Shown piece by piece: positions 53,328-63,990 of a stretch of 64,000 nucleotides of DNA. Below the pieces are notes generated by a model, which saw only the letters and a list, made by a program, of their open reading frames with translations, did not search any database and was not told the DNA's origin. Positions within the stretch are counted from its first letter, which is position 1, and each line of letters begins with the position of its first letter. The stretch comes from Euclidia mi (Eukaryota; Arthropoda; Insecta; Lepidoptera; Erebidae). Where the stretch lies: NCBI GenBank assembly GCA_944739405.2, contig OX123186.2, positions 90,127,034-90,191,033 of the forward strand, in the 5' to 3' direction. The position numbers and the translations under genes were made by a program.

Positions 53328-55082
53328 CCGCTTGACCGCGCAAAGTGACTATTTTCCCTTTTTTGGACGAACAGATGAGCGAGTAAACTATAATTTTTCC
53401 CACGCTTTTCCGCTGCGCACTTATCTGTTTGTGGAACTCGGATAACTTAACCGATTGCGGTATGTTGCATGTCAATAGACGCGTAATTAAATGAGCTTTC
53501 CAATGATATAAATTAAAACCATATAATATGGTTGAAGCCTACGCAAGGGCAGTATAAAGTGAAAATTAGAAATATTTTCCCGCCATTTTTGAGCGCGATT
53601 TTATATTTCTGACATATTCCTTTTTCTCATCGTTTTTTTACTATGGAAGGTATATAAGTATTATACACGGTTAGAAAGGCTATTTAATTTACTTTTAGAG
53701 GAAATAAATATAATGAAAAGAAACATTTTAAGATTAAACATAAAAAATAAAACAAAGATTTTTTTTTAATTGGCGCCAATTTTCATATTTTATTTTTTTA
53801 AATACCGTTTTATGTTATATATTAGATTCAAACCTAGATAACTTTTTTCCAACTAGATTTCCAAGTATAAAAACCAATTCTGATAAGAATCGGATTAGAA
53901 TTATTTTTATTGGAATCTGCACAGGTGTTTACTTTCTCCCGCCAAAATAAACTGAAGTTCCCGCCAAAATTTGCGATAACTAATATCTCATAAATAATAT
54001 GAGTATTATATATTTTATCAAAGCTTTATTCATATACTCATGATAAAAAAATAATCATCATCCTCCTAGCGTTATCCCAGTTTCAATCTGGGGTCCGCTT
54101 AGTAGTCTAACCGGATTTGGCTGAATATTAGCTTTTGCACGGAGCGACTGCCTGTCTGACCTCCGCAACCCGAAGGGATAACGATATTCCATAGTTAAGA
54201 CTAGTGTCAGTTAATTTAGAAGGTACTGACACCCTGTAACGACTGCATAGATCTTCATGACAACCGGGACCGACGGCTTAACGTGCTCTCCGAGGCACGA
54301 GGTTAGCGATAATTAAAAATTCAATACGCACATTACTCGGAAAAGGCAGTGGTGCGCGCCGTGGATTCGAACCCGATACCCTCTGCATGGCAGTCTATTG
54401 GTATCTCAACTAGGCTAAATGTAACCTTATATACATACATATGTATTTATACTTTTTTACATAAAATTAAAAAAAATGCCGTTTTTACGATAATTTTTTG
54501 TCTAGAATTAAAGTAATACACAATATTTTTCAATTTTTTTAATGTAACTTCATAATTAATCAGTTAATTTACAATTAAAACATAAAAGTATCATATATAA
54601 TTACATAATTTGTTTACAATGATGTTTTTAATCCATAATTACGCCCCGCACGCGGAATGCAAAGTCAGCGAAATATATATTTTTTTCAAATGCTTACATC
54701 TAAATATTTTGTGAGCAAGTATTGCTATAACTTATTTTGTTACATAGATAATATCACCAGGTATATGAAAAAACAAAAACAAGCAATTTCCAGCTAAAAC
54801 TTTTATTATGATAAACAAAAGTGTCGAGTAAGTCGTTAAATACGACATTGTTTACGTTACGGCCGCTCGCCTAAAGTAAACATTTCATTCAAACGTAATT
54901 TGTTTCATACCATTAGAATGAGTCATTCATTAGGTTGCAGAAAAATCAAACACCACTCCTCTCACATTATTAACAATCGAACAAAAACTAATTTATTGAG
55001 CGCGCCCGTGTTTAAGTGGCGGCGCGCACTTGAAATTTGTCGGTGCTGAGTAAGCACTTAAAAATGTTGAGAGGGCAAACGG
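53328..55082. mobile_element. piggyBac-like non-autonomous element
   Basis: It is flanked by TTAA (53324-53327 and 55083-55086) inside LINE coding sequence. The ends 'ccgcttgaccgcgc' and 'gagggcaaacgg' are imperfect inverted repeats starting CCG. It is 1,755 bp, AT-rich with GC-rich ends, and encodes no transposase. A tRNA-headed SINE lies within it (54056-54416, minus). Confidence 0.78.
54056..54416 (-). mobile_element. tRNA-headed SINE copy, minus strand
   Basis: It matches the 1060-1437 SINE over its full length in reverse ('gataccctctgcatggcagt' at the head, 'ggggtccgcttagtagtcta' near the tail), with only modest divergence. Confidence 0.82.
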
Positions 55083-55086
55083 TTAA

Positions 55087-55678
55087 TGTACATTAAAAAT
55101 GAAAAAGGACCTAGGATTGAACCCTGTGGGACGCTCATTTTGACTACGGACCCATGTGAACACGTCCTGTTGACATCAACTCTCTGAATCTTATTACTCA
55201 AATACGAAGTAAGAAGATACAGAGCAGAACTATTTAAGCCATAGTGATGTAATTTCCTGATTAATGTATCATGTTCCACACAATCAAAAGCTTTGGACAA
55301 ATCACAGAGGACACCTAAAGCATCTTGTGAATCCTCCCAGGCATCAAAAATATGTTTTACAAGCTCAACGCCGGCATCGGTCGGGGAGCGTCCGTAAAAC
55401 GTAAAATAAAATTGTTTAGAGTGTAGAAGCTCGTTTTTATTAAAATAACTATGTAGTTGGACTAGAATATTTTTTTCAAAAATTTTGCTAAATGTGGGCA
55501 GCACCGAAATTGGTATAATATAGTTGGCGGGGTCTGATGTGCTACCTGCTTTGTACAAAGGTATTACCTTGGTATCTTTCATAAGATCAGGAAATACACC
55601 ACAGTCATTACACTTATTAAATATTAAAGGTAATCTGTTAGCAGCTAAAGCAATAATGGACATGGTAATAGTTACGGG
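55087..55678 (-). pseudogene. jockey-type LINE RT, central part
   Basis: The open frame 55058-55663 carries LSKAFDCVEHDTLI (palm motif A) and VPQGSILGPF (motif B). The right end stops at the BEL/Pao LTR border and the left end at the TTAA insertion. The motifs match a jockey-clade LINE. Confidence 0.8.
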
Positions 55679-56282
55679 TGTTTGAAATAGAATTAGTTTT
55701 TATAATAAGTCAAATCGATTAGATCGATTGAGTAACATTTTGTTTAGTCTATTGAAAATTTCTGACAATGGTCACACTGAACTGTCACTTCCGTTCGCTT
55801 CCGCTTGAAAAATTAACACGCCGTTTGCAAGCTCGCGTGCCTTGTACCTAAATTAAATTGATCGCCCTTTGAATTAACGCGAATTGAATCAACTCGTAAT
55901 TAACTTAATACGTAATTGCCGCTTTTGACTTCCGGCAAGGTTTGTTGTAAATTGATGACATAGTGAACTTTTGTGAAAAGTTTTGTGAACCGCTAACGTG
56001 CATCGTGGTCTGGAGAAGGACTTCGCCGAATTGTAAACTGGTATCCATTGATTCTCTTGTTATTTTGGCCAAAATTATAAGTTAATCTATAGGTCCACTT
56101 CAAGAACATCACCAGGAGCTATAAGGTAAAATCTTCTTATAACTACTTTATAATTTGTCATCGCTGAGAATCTCAGCAATATGTGTCAGACATTTGATTA
56201 CTTTAGGACAACTGGATGAATATAAATTAGCTTCCACTGTGCTTACAACCAATTCCCAGTAAGCCTACGGTAATTCTAGACA
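55679..56282 (+). repeat. 5' LTR of BEL/Pao element
   Basis: It begins TGTTTGAAATAG and ends 'taattctagaca'. Differences from the 3' LTR: 'ttataataag' versus 'ttattataag' near the start and 'gagctataagg' versus 'gagctgtaagg'. Confidence 0.92.
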
Positions 56283-57011
56283 TAGTTTTGGTGCAGAGCT
56301 GTAGTTGAAATTTAGCCGCTGTTGCATTACTGAGTATAAACTCAGATTGGTATGAGCTTGTATCTTATCACCTTGTAGACAGTATTGTAGTGTTTGTCAG
56401 GTCAGTTATTGTCTAAAATACATAATATTTAATTGTATAAGTTGACCTAGATAATTTGAAACACATTGTCACATAACCTCAATCAGTAATTGTTGATTTG
56501 TATTGTTGAGGAATCCAACTTAAATTTGTTGTTGCATTAATAAGTCAGTTTGTTTGGATACATAACAGCTGTATGTATCAATAAATTTAGTAAATTTAGT
56601 TTATTGCATATATTCATAAACATAACAACCAACTTGACCTTGCCACTTGGGCGGGTCACATTAATAAACTTTGTTTTGTTATAATATAAAGATAATATTG
56701 TTAGGTAACACATGTTCTGTGCTTACTTCCTATTGTATATATCCTAAATAACACAGTTAGTCTGTCTGTTGCAAATAATTAATTAATTAAGTTGAAGTTT
56801 CAACTTTATTAATTTGTTATAAGTTATAACTTTGATAACTTTTGTGTTTGTTTCAATATACTGAAACCTTTAATTTTGTTGGGCAGTAAATACCTGTCAC
56901 TTGCCTGCACTTGCAGTAAACAGGCTAATACTTTGTTGGTTTCAAAGAATTAAGAAAAATTAAGTTTTGATTGTTAATTTTATTTAGCGCTTGTCCGGGC
57001 TCTTTTGAATT
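56283..57011 (+). other. BEL/Pao 5' leader
   Basis: 729 bp of AT-rich leader between LTR and gag. A primer-binding site should start within the first few bases ('tggtgcagagctgtag' at 56289 is a candidate), but I cannot name the tRNA. Confidence 0.5.
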
Positions 57012-58649
57012 TTGATTATGTCAGCTATCAAGGACTTGCGTGCGGCTGCTGGTGCTATTGCATCAGATTTGCGCTGGTTTGCCTCGGCCAATGCTTTAGT
57101 GAACCGGCCTGATCGCCAGCAGGCCTTACTTCAGAGGTACGAGCGGATTGACGATCGCCTGGCAAGTGTGGAACAGCAATTCCGCACTTTCAGCACTTGC
57201 TGTCTTGAAGTGTCAATCAATGATTTCACCGCTGACCAGCGAAATAAGGTCAGTGAAGACTATGCCCAGGTCTTAGACCTGTATGATGCTGTCTCCAATA
57301 CTGCGAGACAACTAGTTGCCGATAGGGAAGGGCAACCCGGCCTGAAGCAGGAGCTTCCTAGGTCAGCACCGGGGCTGGTGAGTAGGCTCCCTACTTTGGA
57401 CCTCCCCCATTTTGATGGCTGCCTAGGAAGCTACCTGGGCTTCGTTAATTTGTTCGACAGCCTAGTCAATGATAGGGCTGACCTTCGGCCGGCACAAAAG
57501 TTGGCCTATCTAATGTCGGTTCTGGATGGGGAGGCTAAGGGCCTCATCCAGCATCTGCCCGTGTCTGACGAGGCGTACCAGACGGCTCGGGACCTAATTA
57601 CCCGTAGGTACCATAATAAGCGTGGCCTCGCCGACACGCACATCGAGCAGATTTTGGGTTTGCCGACGCTCACCCGGGTCTCTGGGTTGCGCACCCAACT
57701 GTTGAACCCGCTCTTGGTGGCCATCAACGCACTTAAGTGCCTTGACCTGCCCGTAGACCAATGGTCCTATTTATTGGTGCACATTGTGTTGAAGAAGCTG
57801 CCTGCCGACCTGAGGTCGCGTTTTGAACAGCGCTTTGGTGGGGATAGCGCGACCCATCTGCCCCCCTTTGCTGACCTGGAGAGGTTCCTGGAGGATGAGT
57901 GCCGGGTCTTGGACAACTCCGGTGGTGACACGCCGGCTAAGACGCAGCCGCCCAAGGTCAAGGAGCAGGCTCGCTGTCACACCCGAGCCAATGTTGACCG
58001 GCGCCCTCCTCGCTTTGCGGTCACGCAGAGCCCAGCGGAGTGCTCTTACTGCAAGGTCACGGGGCACAGAACGGCCAGTTGTAGGGCATTCTTGGACCTT
58101 CATGTCGCCTCTCGTAGGCGCATCGCGAATGCCCGCCGCCTTTGCTTCTCTTGCTTGGGGTCCCACTACCAGCGAGACTGCCCAAACTCTCGCCCCTGTC
58201 CTCACTGTGGAGGACAGCATTTGGACATTCTCTGTATGAATGCCAGAGAGGTTGGCCGCTTGTCCAACCAGCCGACGCCGCGCACGGGCGGGTGTTTTGA
58301 AGGTGGCAGCCGAGGCTCACCGGCGCGTAGCCGAGAGTCGCCTCGCTCAATTGATCGCCACTCACCCCGCTTGGAGAACCGTAGCGTGCGAACGCCTCCT
58401 TTCTCTCGCGCACCTGAATGTGCGACCGCCCAGCGTCACCAGCACCATGACTGCTGCCCCAGGTATTCCCCTCCTTTGGCGGAGCGTCCCCGCCTTGACT
58501 CGCGCCCACCTCGTTTTGGGCGGGTGCGTCATTATGACCCCCCACAGATGGCGCGCGGATCGAGTCATCGCGCTTTTGAGGACTTCAAGCAGCACCCTCA
58601 TTTTGACTTGCCAGGTCCTGGCCAACGGTCGCCGCCCAGGCAACAATAG
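57012..58649 (+). CDS. gag: BEL/Pao Gag
   Basis: 545 codons, open. The N-terminal half is helical (capsid-like, with LPTLDLPHFDG as in BEL/Pao DUF1759 regions). A Cys-rich nucleocapsid part follows: CSYCKVTGHRTASC at about 344-357, then CFSCLGSHYQRDC near 379-391 and CPHCGGQHLDILC near 398-410. The C-terminus is Arg/Pro/Ser-rich. The start is ambiguous between the first ATG region at 57012 and MSAIKD two codons later (57018). It ends in TAG at 58647-58649, and the same frame continues into protease without another stop for 123 codons. Confidence 0.9.
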   Translation: MIMSAIKDLRAAAGAIASDLRWFASANALVNRPDRQQALLQRYERIDDRLASVEQQFRTFSTCCLEVSINDFTADQRNKVSEDYAQVLDLYDAVSNTARQLVADREGQPGLKQELPRSAPGLVSRLPTLDLPHFDGCLGSYLGFVNLFDSLVNDRADLRPAQKLAYLMSVLDGEAKGLIQHLPVSDEAYQTARDLITRRYHNKRGLADTHIEQILGLPTLTRVSGLRTQLLNPLLVAINALKCLDLPVDQWSYLLVHIVLKKLPADLRSRFEQRFGGDSATHLPPFADLERFLEDECRVLDNSGGDTPAKTQPPKVKEQARCHTRANVDRRPPRFAVTQSPAECSYCKVTGHRTASCRAFLDLHVASRRRIANARRLCFSCLGSHYQRDCPNSRPCPHCGGQHLDILCMNAREVGRLSNQPTPRTGGCFEGGSRGSPARSRESPRSIDRHSPRLENRSVRTPPFSRAPECATAQRHQHHDCCPRYSPPLAERPRLDSRPPRFGRVRHYDPPQMARGSSHRAFEDFKQHPHFDLPGPGQRSPPRQQ

Positions 58650-59119
58650 GTCATTGACCCCTGCCCTATAACGCCAACCTCCCCCATTGAGACCGTTATC
58701 CTACCAACGGTTGCTGTTAGGGTCTGGGGACCCACGGGGACCTCTGTTGTTGTCCGTGCTATATTGGACACAGGTTCACAAGGTTGCATTGTTTCCACTT
58801 ATTTGGTAGGGCAGGTTAATTTAAATATGGGCTCTTTTTCGAATTGTATACGGGGCATAGGTGACGTAGCCTCTAATGTTGAAGGGCAAGTTAAGGTTTT
58901 GTTTGGCCCTGTTGAATCTTCACACCCGAGGATTAGAACCTCGGCTATTATGCTGAAGAATATTTTGGGTATGCATCCACAGAAACAGCTACCTGCTGCT
59001 GTGGTGAATTTGACATCGTGATTGGAACTGGCAGACCCCAAATTTGACACACCGGGACAAATCGTCTTGTTGATTGGCTCTGATGTCCTCGGTGGAATTT
59101 TATTGGTGGGAAAAGGGTC
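58650..59119 (+). pseudogene. BEL/Pao protease region with stop and frameshift
   Basis: In the same frame as gag, the protease active site reads LDTGSQGC near 58758-58785. A TGA at 59019-59021 interrupts it, and near 59110-59118 the reading must shift to reach the pol frame (an indel in an 'aaaaggg' run is likely). LTRs are almost identical, so these are recent mutations or sequence errors. Confidence 0.75.
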
Positions 59120-62100
59120 TTGGTGCCAAATGGTTTGACTGCCATCCCGACCATATTTGGATTTGCTTTGATGGGACCTGTACCTAGGGACCCCCCTCTA
59201 CCTGAATTTGACAATTTGTTAGCTGTAGGCTCCGCTCTCTCTGATGCGGTTCAGAGGTTTTGGGAGATAGAGGAGCCCCCTCAAGTTGCCCGTTTGAATC
59301 CAGAACATGAGGAGTGCGAGCTGTTCTTCCAGAACAACACTGGTCGACTCCGTTCTGGTCGGATTATTACGAGGCTGCCCTTTCTGTCTGTTCGGCCTCC
59401 GCTTGGTGAGTCACGACCTTTAGCCGAAAAGAGATTGTTGGCTATGGAGCGTCGCATGGGTCGTGATCCGGAGCTCAGACAGAAATACATTGAGTTCATG
59501 AGAGAATATGAACAATTGGGACACATGTCTGTGTCAAATTTGGATTGGCGTTCGGTGGAGCATTACTTTCTCCCGCATCATGCGGTATTGAAGCCATCAA
59601 CTGGCAAGCTGCGCACAGTGTTTGATGGTTCTGCGCAGACTTCTACAGGCGTATCCTTGAACCAGTGCTTGCATTCTGGTCCCAAGTTGGTCAAGGACCT
59701 TTGTGACGTCATCACCAGCTTCCGACGACATCAGGTTGTCTTTGTGGCCGACATAAAAATGATGTTCAGGCAGACGATTATCCACCCTGATGACCGTCGT
59801 TTCCAGCTGATCCTTTGGAGAGAGTCTCCTCGCGATCCCATGGTCGTCTACGAGCTCAATACTAATACGTACGGGTTAAGGTCAAGCCCCTACTTGGCAA
59901 TACGTTCTCTTTGGGAGCTCGCAGACCGCGAAGGCTTACGTTTCCCAAGAGCCTCCGCCATCTTGAAAGACGATATTTACGTCGATGACATTTGCTCGGG
60001 CTTCTCCACAGTGGACGAGGCGATCCTCCTGCGGGACGAATTGATAGGTATTTTGGCCTCCGCTGGTTATGAGTTGCGCAAATGGATTTCCAACTCACCA
60101 GCGCTTTTGGAAGGCTTACCCGAGGATCATCAGCAAGATCCACATCTATTTGAGATTGTTGACAACCCCGCCATGATGGCTGTTCTCGGCGTTCAGTACA
60201 GACCAGTACAAGACATCTTTACATATAACGTAGACTTGAAATTGCCGTGTTCTTGGACTAAACGTCTCGTATTGTCTACTGTTGCCAGAACCTTTGATCC
60301 GAACGGTTGGATCTGTCCAATTATATTTTGGGCAAAATGCTTCTTGCAGAAGCTTTGGACAGCAGGATTGATCTGGGACGAACCTCTGCACGGCACTCTT
60401 GTTGAGGAATGGACCTCCTTTGTATCCTCACTTCCTGCCGTCAACGAGATCTCTTTGCCTCGTCCCATCCTTCCTCCCGGGAAGTACAAGGCCACCCTTC
60501 ATGGGTTTTGTGATGCCTCGGAACGTGGTCACGCGGCTGTGGTGTACTTGCGCACAGTCAGTGCCTCAGGTCAGGTGAGAGTTTCCCTGATCATGGCGAA
60601 GAGCAAGGTCGCACCCCTTCGGACATCTCTGACCATCCCAAAATTGGAGCTCTCGGGAGCAGCCCTACTTGTACGCTTGTTGAACCACGTGTCCAGTACT
60701 TTGGGTAAAAGCATTTGCATTAATGGGACCTACGCCTGGACAGACAGCCAAATTGTTCTTTGTTGGTTGAAGGCTTCTGTCCACACCTTGGAGGTATTTG
60801 TTGCTAATCGCGTTTCCCAAATCCAGAAATCCGAAGTCAAGCTTGTTTGGAGACACGTGCCAGGTGAGCTCAACCCCGCTGATTGTGCCTCGCGCGGATG
60901 CTTGACGCCTAGTTTGATAGGTCATTCGCTGTGGTGGGGTCCGGAATGGTTGAGTCGACCACAAATTGATTGGCCTCGAACGCCAGTTTTGAATACTTCT
61001 AATTTGCCGGGTCTACGAACACTCGCTCTTGAGAAGGTGGAATGCGCCTTCGACCCCGATTTTTTGTTGAATCGTTACAGCTCCCTCGACAAGTTGTTAG
61101 GTGTCACTGCTTGGATAAAGCGTTTTGTTTTTAATTTTAGGCACCCACAACAGAAACGACTGACACCGTTTCTCTCACCGCAGGAACGACAGGAGTCCAT
61201 CACCTTTTGGGTTCGTTCTGTGCAATTGGCGCATTTTGAAAGGGAGATTGCTATCCTCAAGTCGGGGAAATCGAAATTGTCGGGAGCTGTATCTAAATTG
61301 AACCTCTTTTTGGACGATACGGGTCTCTTGCGCGTTGGAGGGCGTCTCAAGAACGCCAACCTCCCTTACGGGGCACGTCACCCCCTTTTGTTACCTAAGG
61401 ACGGTCATTTGGTACGCTTGTTGGTAACTGACCGTCACCTTAAAAATTCGCATGCTGGTTGTAATGCCTTGTTGGCCATTTTGCAACGCGAATTTTGGAT
61501 TTTGTCTGCCCGAAGAATTATTCGGAGTGTAGTCTTTCGCTGCATCCCTTGCTATAAGCTCAAGGCTTCTACCATGCAGCCCTTGATGGGAGACTTACCG
61601 GCAGATCGCGTAACTGAGAGCAGGACGTTTGACGGTGTTGGCACGGACTTCGCTGGTCCCTTTTTGGTGAAAACGTCGACACTTCGAAACAGCAAGACTG
61701 TTAAGGCCTACTTGTGTGTTTTTGTTTGTCTCTCCACAAAGGCCGTACACTTAGAACTGGTCTCCTCGCTTACGACCGAGGCGTTTGTAGCCACATTTGA
61801 CAGGTTTGTATCCCGCAGAGGGCTGCCTTCCTTGATCCGCTCTGACTGCGGCACTAACTTCAAGGGCACGTATAATTATTTGAATGATGTTGTTAATTTT
61901 CTTGAAACCAACAAGGCTGATATAGGTGATAGGCTTGCCCGACGTGGGATAAATTGGTTGTTTTCCCCACCAAATTGTCCACACTGGGGTGGTATTTTTG
62001 AAGCCGCTGTAAAATCGGCCAAAACACACTTGCGCAGGACAATCGGTGAATCTGTCCTTACCTTTGAGGAACTCGCAACTGTGTTTTGTAAGATTGAGGC

Positions 62101-62536
62101 CGTTTTGAACTCTCGGCCATTGTGCCCGATCTCCTCAGATCCGAATGATTTGGAGGCCCTTACGCCGGGCCATTTTTTGATTGGTCGCCCACTTGTCGCC
62201 TTGCCTGAGTACCCCTATATTGATACGAGACCTGGTCGTCTCTCGCGTTTTGAATTGGTACGCCAGATTACTCAGAGCTTTTGGAAACGCTGGAATTTGG
62301 AATATTTGCACATACTCCAGCAACGCGTTAAGTGGACCGACAAGACCGATCCACCCAAGATTGGTGACCTCGTTTTGATCAAGGAGGCTAACCTTCCGCC
62401 ACTCAGATGGCGCAGGGGGCGCATCCTTCATTTGGTAACTGGGGCTGATGGAGTTCCCCGATTTGCTGAGGTCTTGGTGGACGGTTCGATTCTGAGGAGA
62501 GCGGTTGCAACATTGTCACGTCTACCAACCGATTAG
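59120..62536 (+). CDS. pol: BEL/Pao Pol: RT, RNase H, integrase
   Basis: 1,138 codons, open. RT has the YVDD box at residues 287-290 and FVADIKMMFRQ upstream. RNase H begins HGFCDASERG near 461, with catalytic Asp at 465. An HHCC-type zinc domain lies near 778-812. Integrase catalytic residues are D843 (GTDFAGPF), D909 (SDCGTNF) and E961 (GGIFEAAV). The C-terminal chromatin-type or DUF5641-like domain reads FWKRWNLEYL and GDLVLIKE. The annotated start is the first codon of the open frame after the shift, not a true initiation site, since pol should be made as a gag-pol fusion. All catalytic residues are intact. Confidence 0.92.
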   Translation: MVPNGLTAIPTIFGFALMGPVPRDPPLPEFDNLLAVGSALSDAVQRFWEIEEPPQVARLNPEHEECELFFQNNTGRLRSGRIITRLPFLSVRPPLGESRPLAEKRLLAMERRMGRDPELRQKYIEFMREYEQLGHMSVSNLDWRSVEHYFLPHHAVLKPSTGKLRTVFDGSAQTSTGVSLNQCLHSGPKLVKDLCDVITSFRRHQVVFVADIKMMFRQTIIHPDDRRFQLILWRESPRDPMVVYELNTNTYGLRSSPYLAIRSLWELADREGLRFPRASAILKDDIYVDDICSGFSTVDEAILLRDELIGILASAGYELRKWISNSPALLEGLPEDHQQDPHLFEIVDNPAMMAVLGVQYRPVQDIFTYNVDLKLPCSWTKRLVLSTVARTFDPNGWICPIIFWAKCFLQKLWTAGLIWDEPLHGTLVEEWTSFVSSLPAVNEISLPRPILPPGKYKATLHGFCDASERGHAAVVYLRTVSASGQVRVSLIMAKSKVAPLRTSLTIPKLELSGAALLVRLLNHVSSTLGKSICINGTYAWTDSQIVLCWLKASVHTLEVFVANRVSQIQKSEVKLVWRHVPGELNPADCASRGCLTPSLIGHSLWWGPEWLSRPQIDWPRTPVLNTSNLPGLRTLALEKVECAFDPDFLLNRYSSLDKLLGVTAWIKRFVFNFRHPQQKRLTPFLSPQERQESITFWVRSVQLAHFEREIAILKSGKSKLSGAVSKLNLFLDDTGLLRVGGRLKNANLPYGARHPLLLPKDGHLVRLLVTDRHLKNSHAGCNALLAILQREFWILSARRIIRSVVFRCIPCYKLKASTMQPLMGDLPADRVTESRTFDGVGTDFAGPFLVKTSTLRNSKTVKAYLCVFVCLSTKAVHLELVSSLTTEAFVATFDRFVSRRGLPSLIRSDCGTNFKGTYNYLNDVVNFLETNKADIGDRLARRGINWLFSPPNCPHWGGIFEAAVKSAKTHLRRTIGESVLTFEELATVFCKIEAVLNSRPLCPISSDPNDLEALTPGHFLIGRPLVALPEYPYIDTRPGRLSRFELVRQITQSFWKRWNLEYLHILQQRVKWTDKTDPPKIGDLVLIKEANLPPLRWRRGRILHLVTGADGVPRFAEVLVDGSILRRAVATLSRLPTD

Positions 62537-62567
62537 CGGACCGGTAGGCCGGTCCGGGGCGGGTGGA

Positions 62568-63171
62568 TGTTTGAAATAGAATTAGTTTTTATTATAAGTC
62601 AAATCGATTAGATCGATTGAGTAACATTTTGTTTAGTCTATTGAAAATTTCTGACAATGGTCACACTGAACTGTCACTTCCGTTCGCTTCCGCTTGAAAA
62701 ATTAACACGCCGTTTGCAAGCTCGCGTGCCTTGTACCTAAATTAAATTGATCGCCCTTTGAATTAACGCGAATTGAATCAACTCGTAATTAACTTAATAC
62801 GTAATTGCCGCTTTTGACTTCCGGCAAGGTTTGTTGTAAATTGATGACATAGTGAACTTTTGTGAAAAGTTTTGTGAACCGCTAACGTGCATCGTGGTCT
62901 GGAGAAGGACTTCGCCGAATTGTAAACTGGTATCCATTGATTCTCTTGTTATTTTGGCCAAAATTATAAGTTAATCTATAGGTCCACTTCAAGAACATCA
63001 CCAGGAGCTGTAAGGTAAAATCTTCTTATAACTACTTTATAATTTGTCATCGCTGAGAATCTCAGCAATATGTGTCAGACATTTGATTACTTTAGGACAA
63101 CTGGATGAATATAAATTAGCTTCCACTGTGCTTACAACCAATTCCCAGTAAGCCTACGGTAATTCTAGACA
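62568..63171 (+). repeat. 3' LTR of BEL/Pao element
   Basis: It is preceded by the purine-rich tract 'ggtccggggcgggtgga' and starts TGTTTGAAATAG. The 5-bp duplication ACGGG follows at 63172-63176. Confidence 0.92.
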
Positions 63172-63600
63172 ACGGGATTCCCCCACAAGTCTGTAATCCT
63201 TTTTATATTTATAGTTCTAAAAGCTTTTAAAACATCACTTGAATGTATATAGTGGAATGAGAAGTTACTGTAAAATGTAGTCATGTTTTCTTTTAAAAGA
63301 GATTCCGCTGCATTGGTTGATGAGTCCAAAGATCTAGTAATAACGGGGATATCAGTAAAAAAAACTTTCAAAAATGATGCAACTTTTGAGTCTGATGTAA
63401 TAGTGTCGTTATCAATGTTCAAACTAAATTAAGAACTTTTATATTCAACTTTCCCAGTCTCGCTGTTTATAATATTCCACGTTATTTTCATTTTATCGTT
63501 ACTACTCCTAATTCTTGCCGTACTCTTTGTCTTCAAGTAGTTCTTAAAAATGTATCTGCAATATTGTGTGGGCTTATAACACGATTACGTGATAGAAGTT
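63172..63600 (-). pseudogene. jockey-type LINE, endonuclease-RT linker
   Basis: The frame 63165-63422 reads VLKAFRTINIKRITDLWG and then meets the BEL border. Upstream, KMKITWNIINSETGK-type sequence near 63430-63510 is the linker between endonuclease and RT in another frame. It is decayed by frameshifts. I see no endonuclease domain in the window. Confidence 0.65.
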
Positions 63601-63779
63601 ATCCCAAAGAGGATAATCAGAAGAGTCTATTTAATTAATTTTTTATTTTAGGTGTATAGTTTGGGATGAATATGTGCTTTAATTGACAAGCGATCCTATG
63701 GAACTATACTTGGCCAAGAACCGGAAAAACTTGAATTTAACCAATATGTATAATCGATGAAAAGTACCATTTTCATTTT

Positions 63780-63930
63780 AACTTGTTCACGTTTTCACTA
63801 TGAAAATAGTGTTAACCCATAGTCTACATGGACTACTACCACTAGCCAAGTGCGGATTGGCAGACTTCTGATGTTTTTCAAAGAAATTATGGAGAACTCT
63901 CAGATATGCAGGTTTTCTAATGTTTTCTTA
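63780..63930 (+). repeat. dispersed repeat R3, near the last exon
   Basis: 'ttcactatgaaaatagt', 'gcggattggcagacttctga' and 'ggagaactctcagatatgc' match the R3 copies at 4380 and 36725. It ends about 60 bp before the acceptor at 63990. Confidence 0.55.
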
Positions 63931-63990
63931 TAAATTATGATATTTTACTTTTTATTTTTTTAATGAAAAATATACGTATTTATTTTTCAG

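Larger units (their letters stand above)
55679..63171 (+). mobile_element. BEL/Pao LTR retrotransposon, young insertion
   Basis: 7.5 kb with 604-bp LTRs (55679-56282 and 62568-63171) that differ at only two positions I can see, and a 5-bp duplication ACGGG (55674-55678 and 63172-63176). Gag, a split protease region and a long pol are in BEL/Pao order. It inserted into the LINE, whose ORF reads on at both borders. Pol is open, but the protease region has a stop and a frameshift. Confidence 0.92.
52190..63600 (-). mobile_element. jockey-type LINE split by two later insertions
   Basis: Minus-strand pieces are at 63600-63172, 55678-55083 and 53327-52190. They read in order as the endonuclease-RT linker, RT and C-terminal part of one LINE ORF2. 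A BEL/Pao element (55679-63171, ACGGG duplication) and a piggyBac-like element (53328-55082, TTAA) separate them. The 3' end near 52190 is approximate. Confidence 0.8.

Noticed and set aside
57506..58646. Minus-strand and alternate-frame ORFs over BEL gag
   Set aside because: They are shadows of the GC-rich gag coding sequence, which has zinc-knuckle motifs in its own frame.
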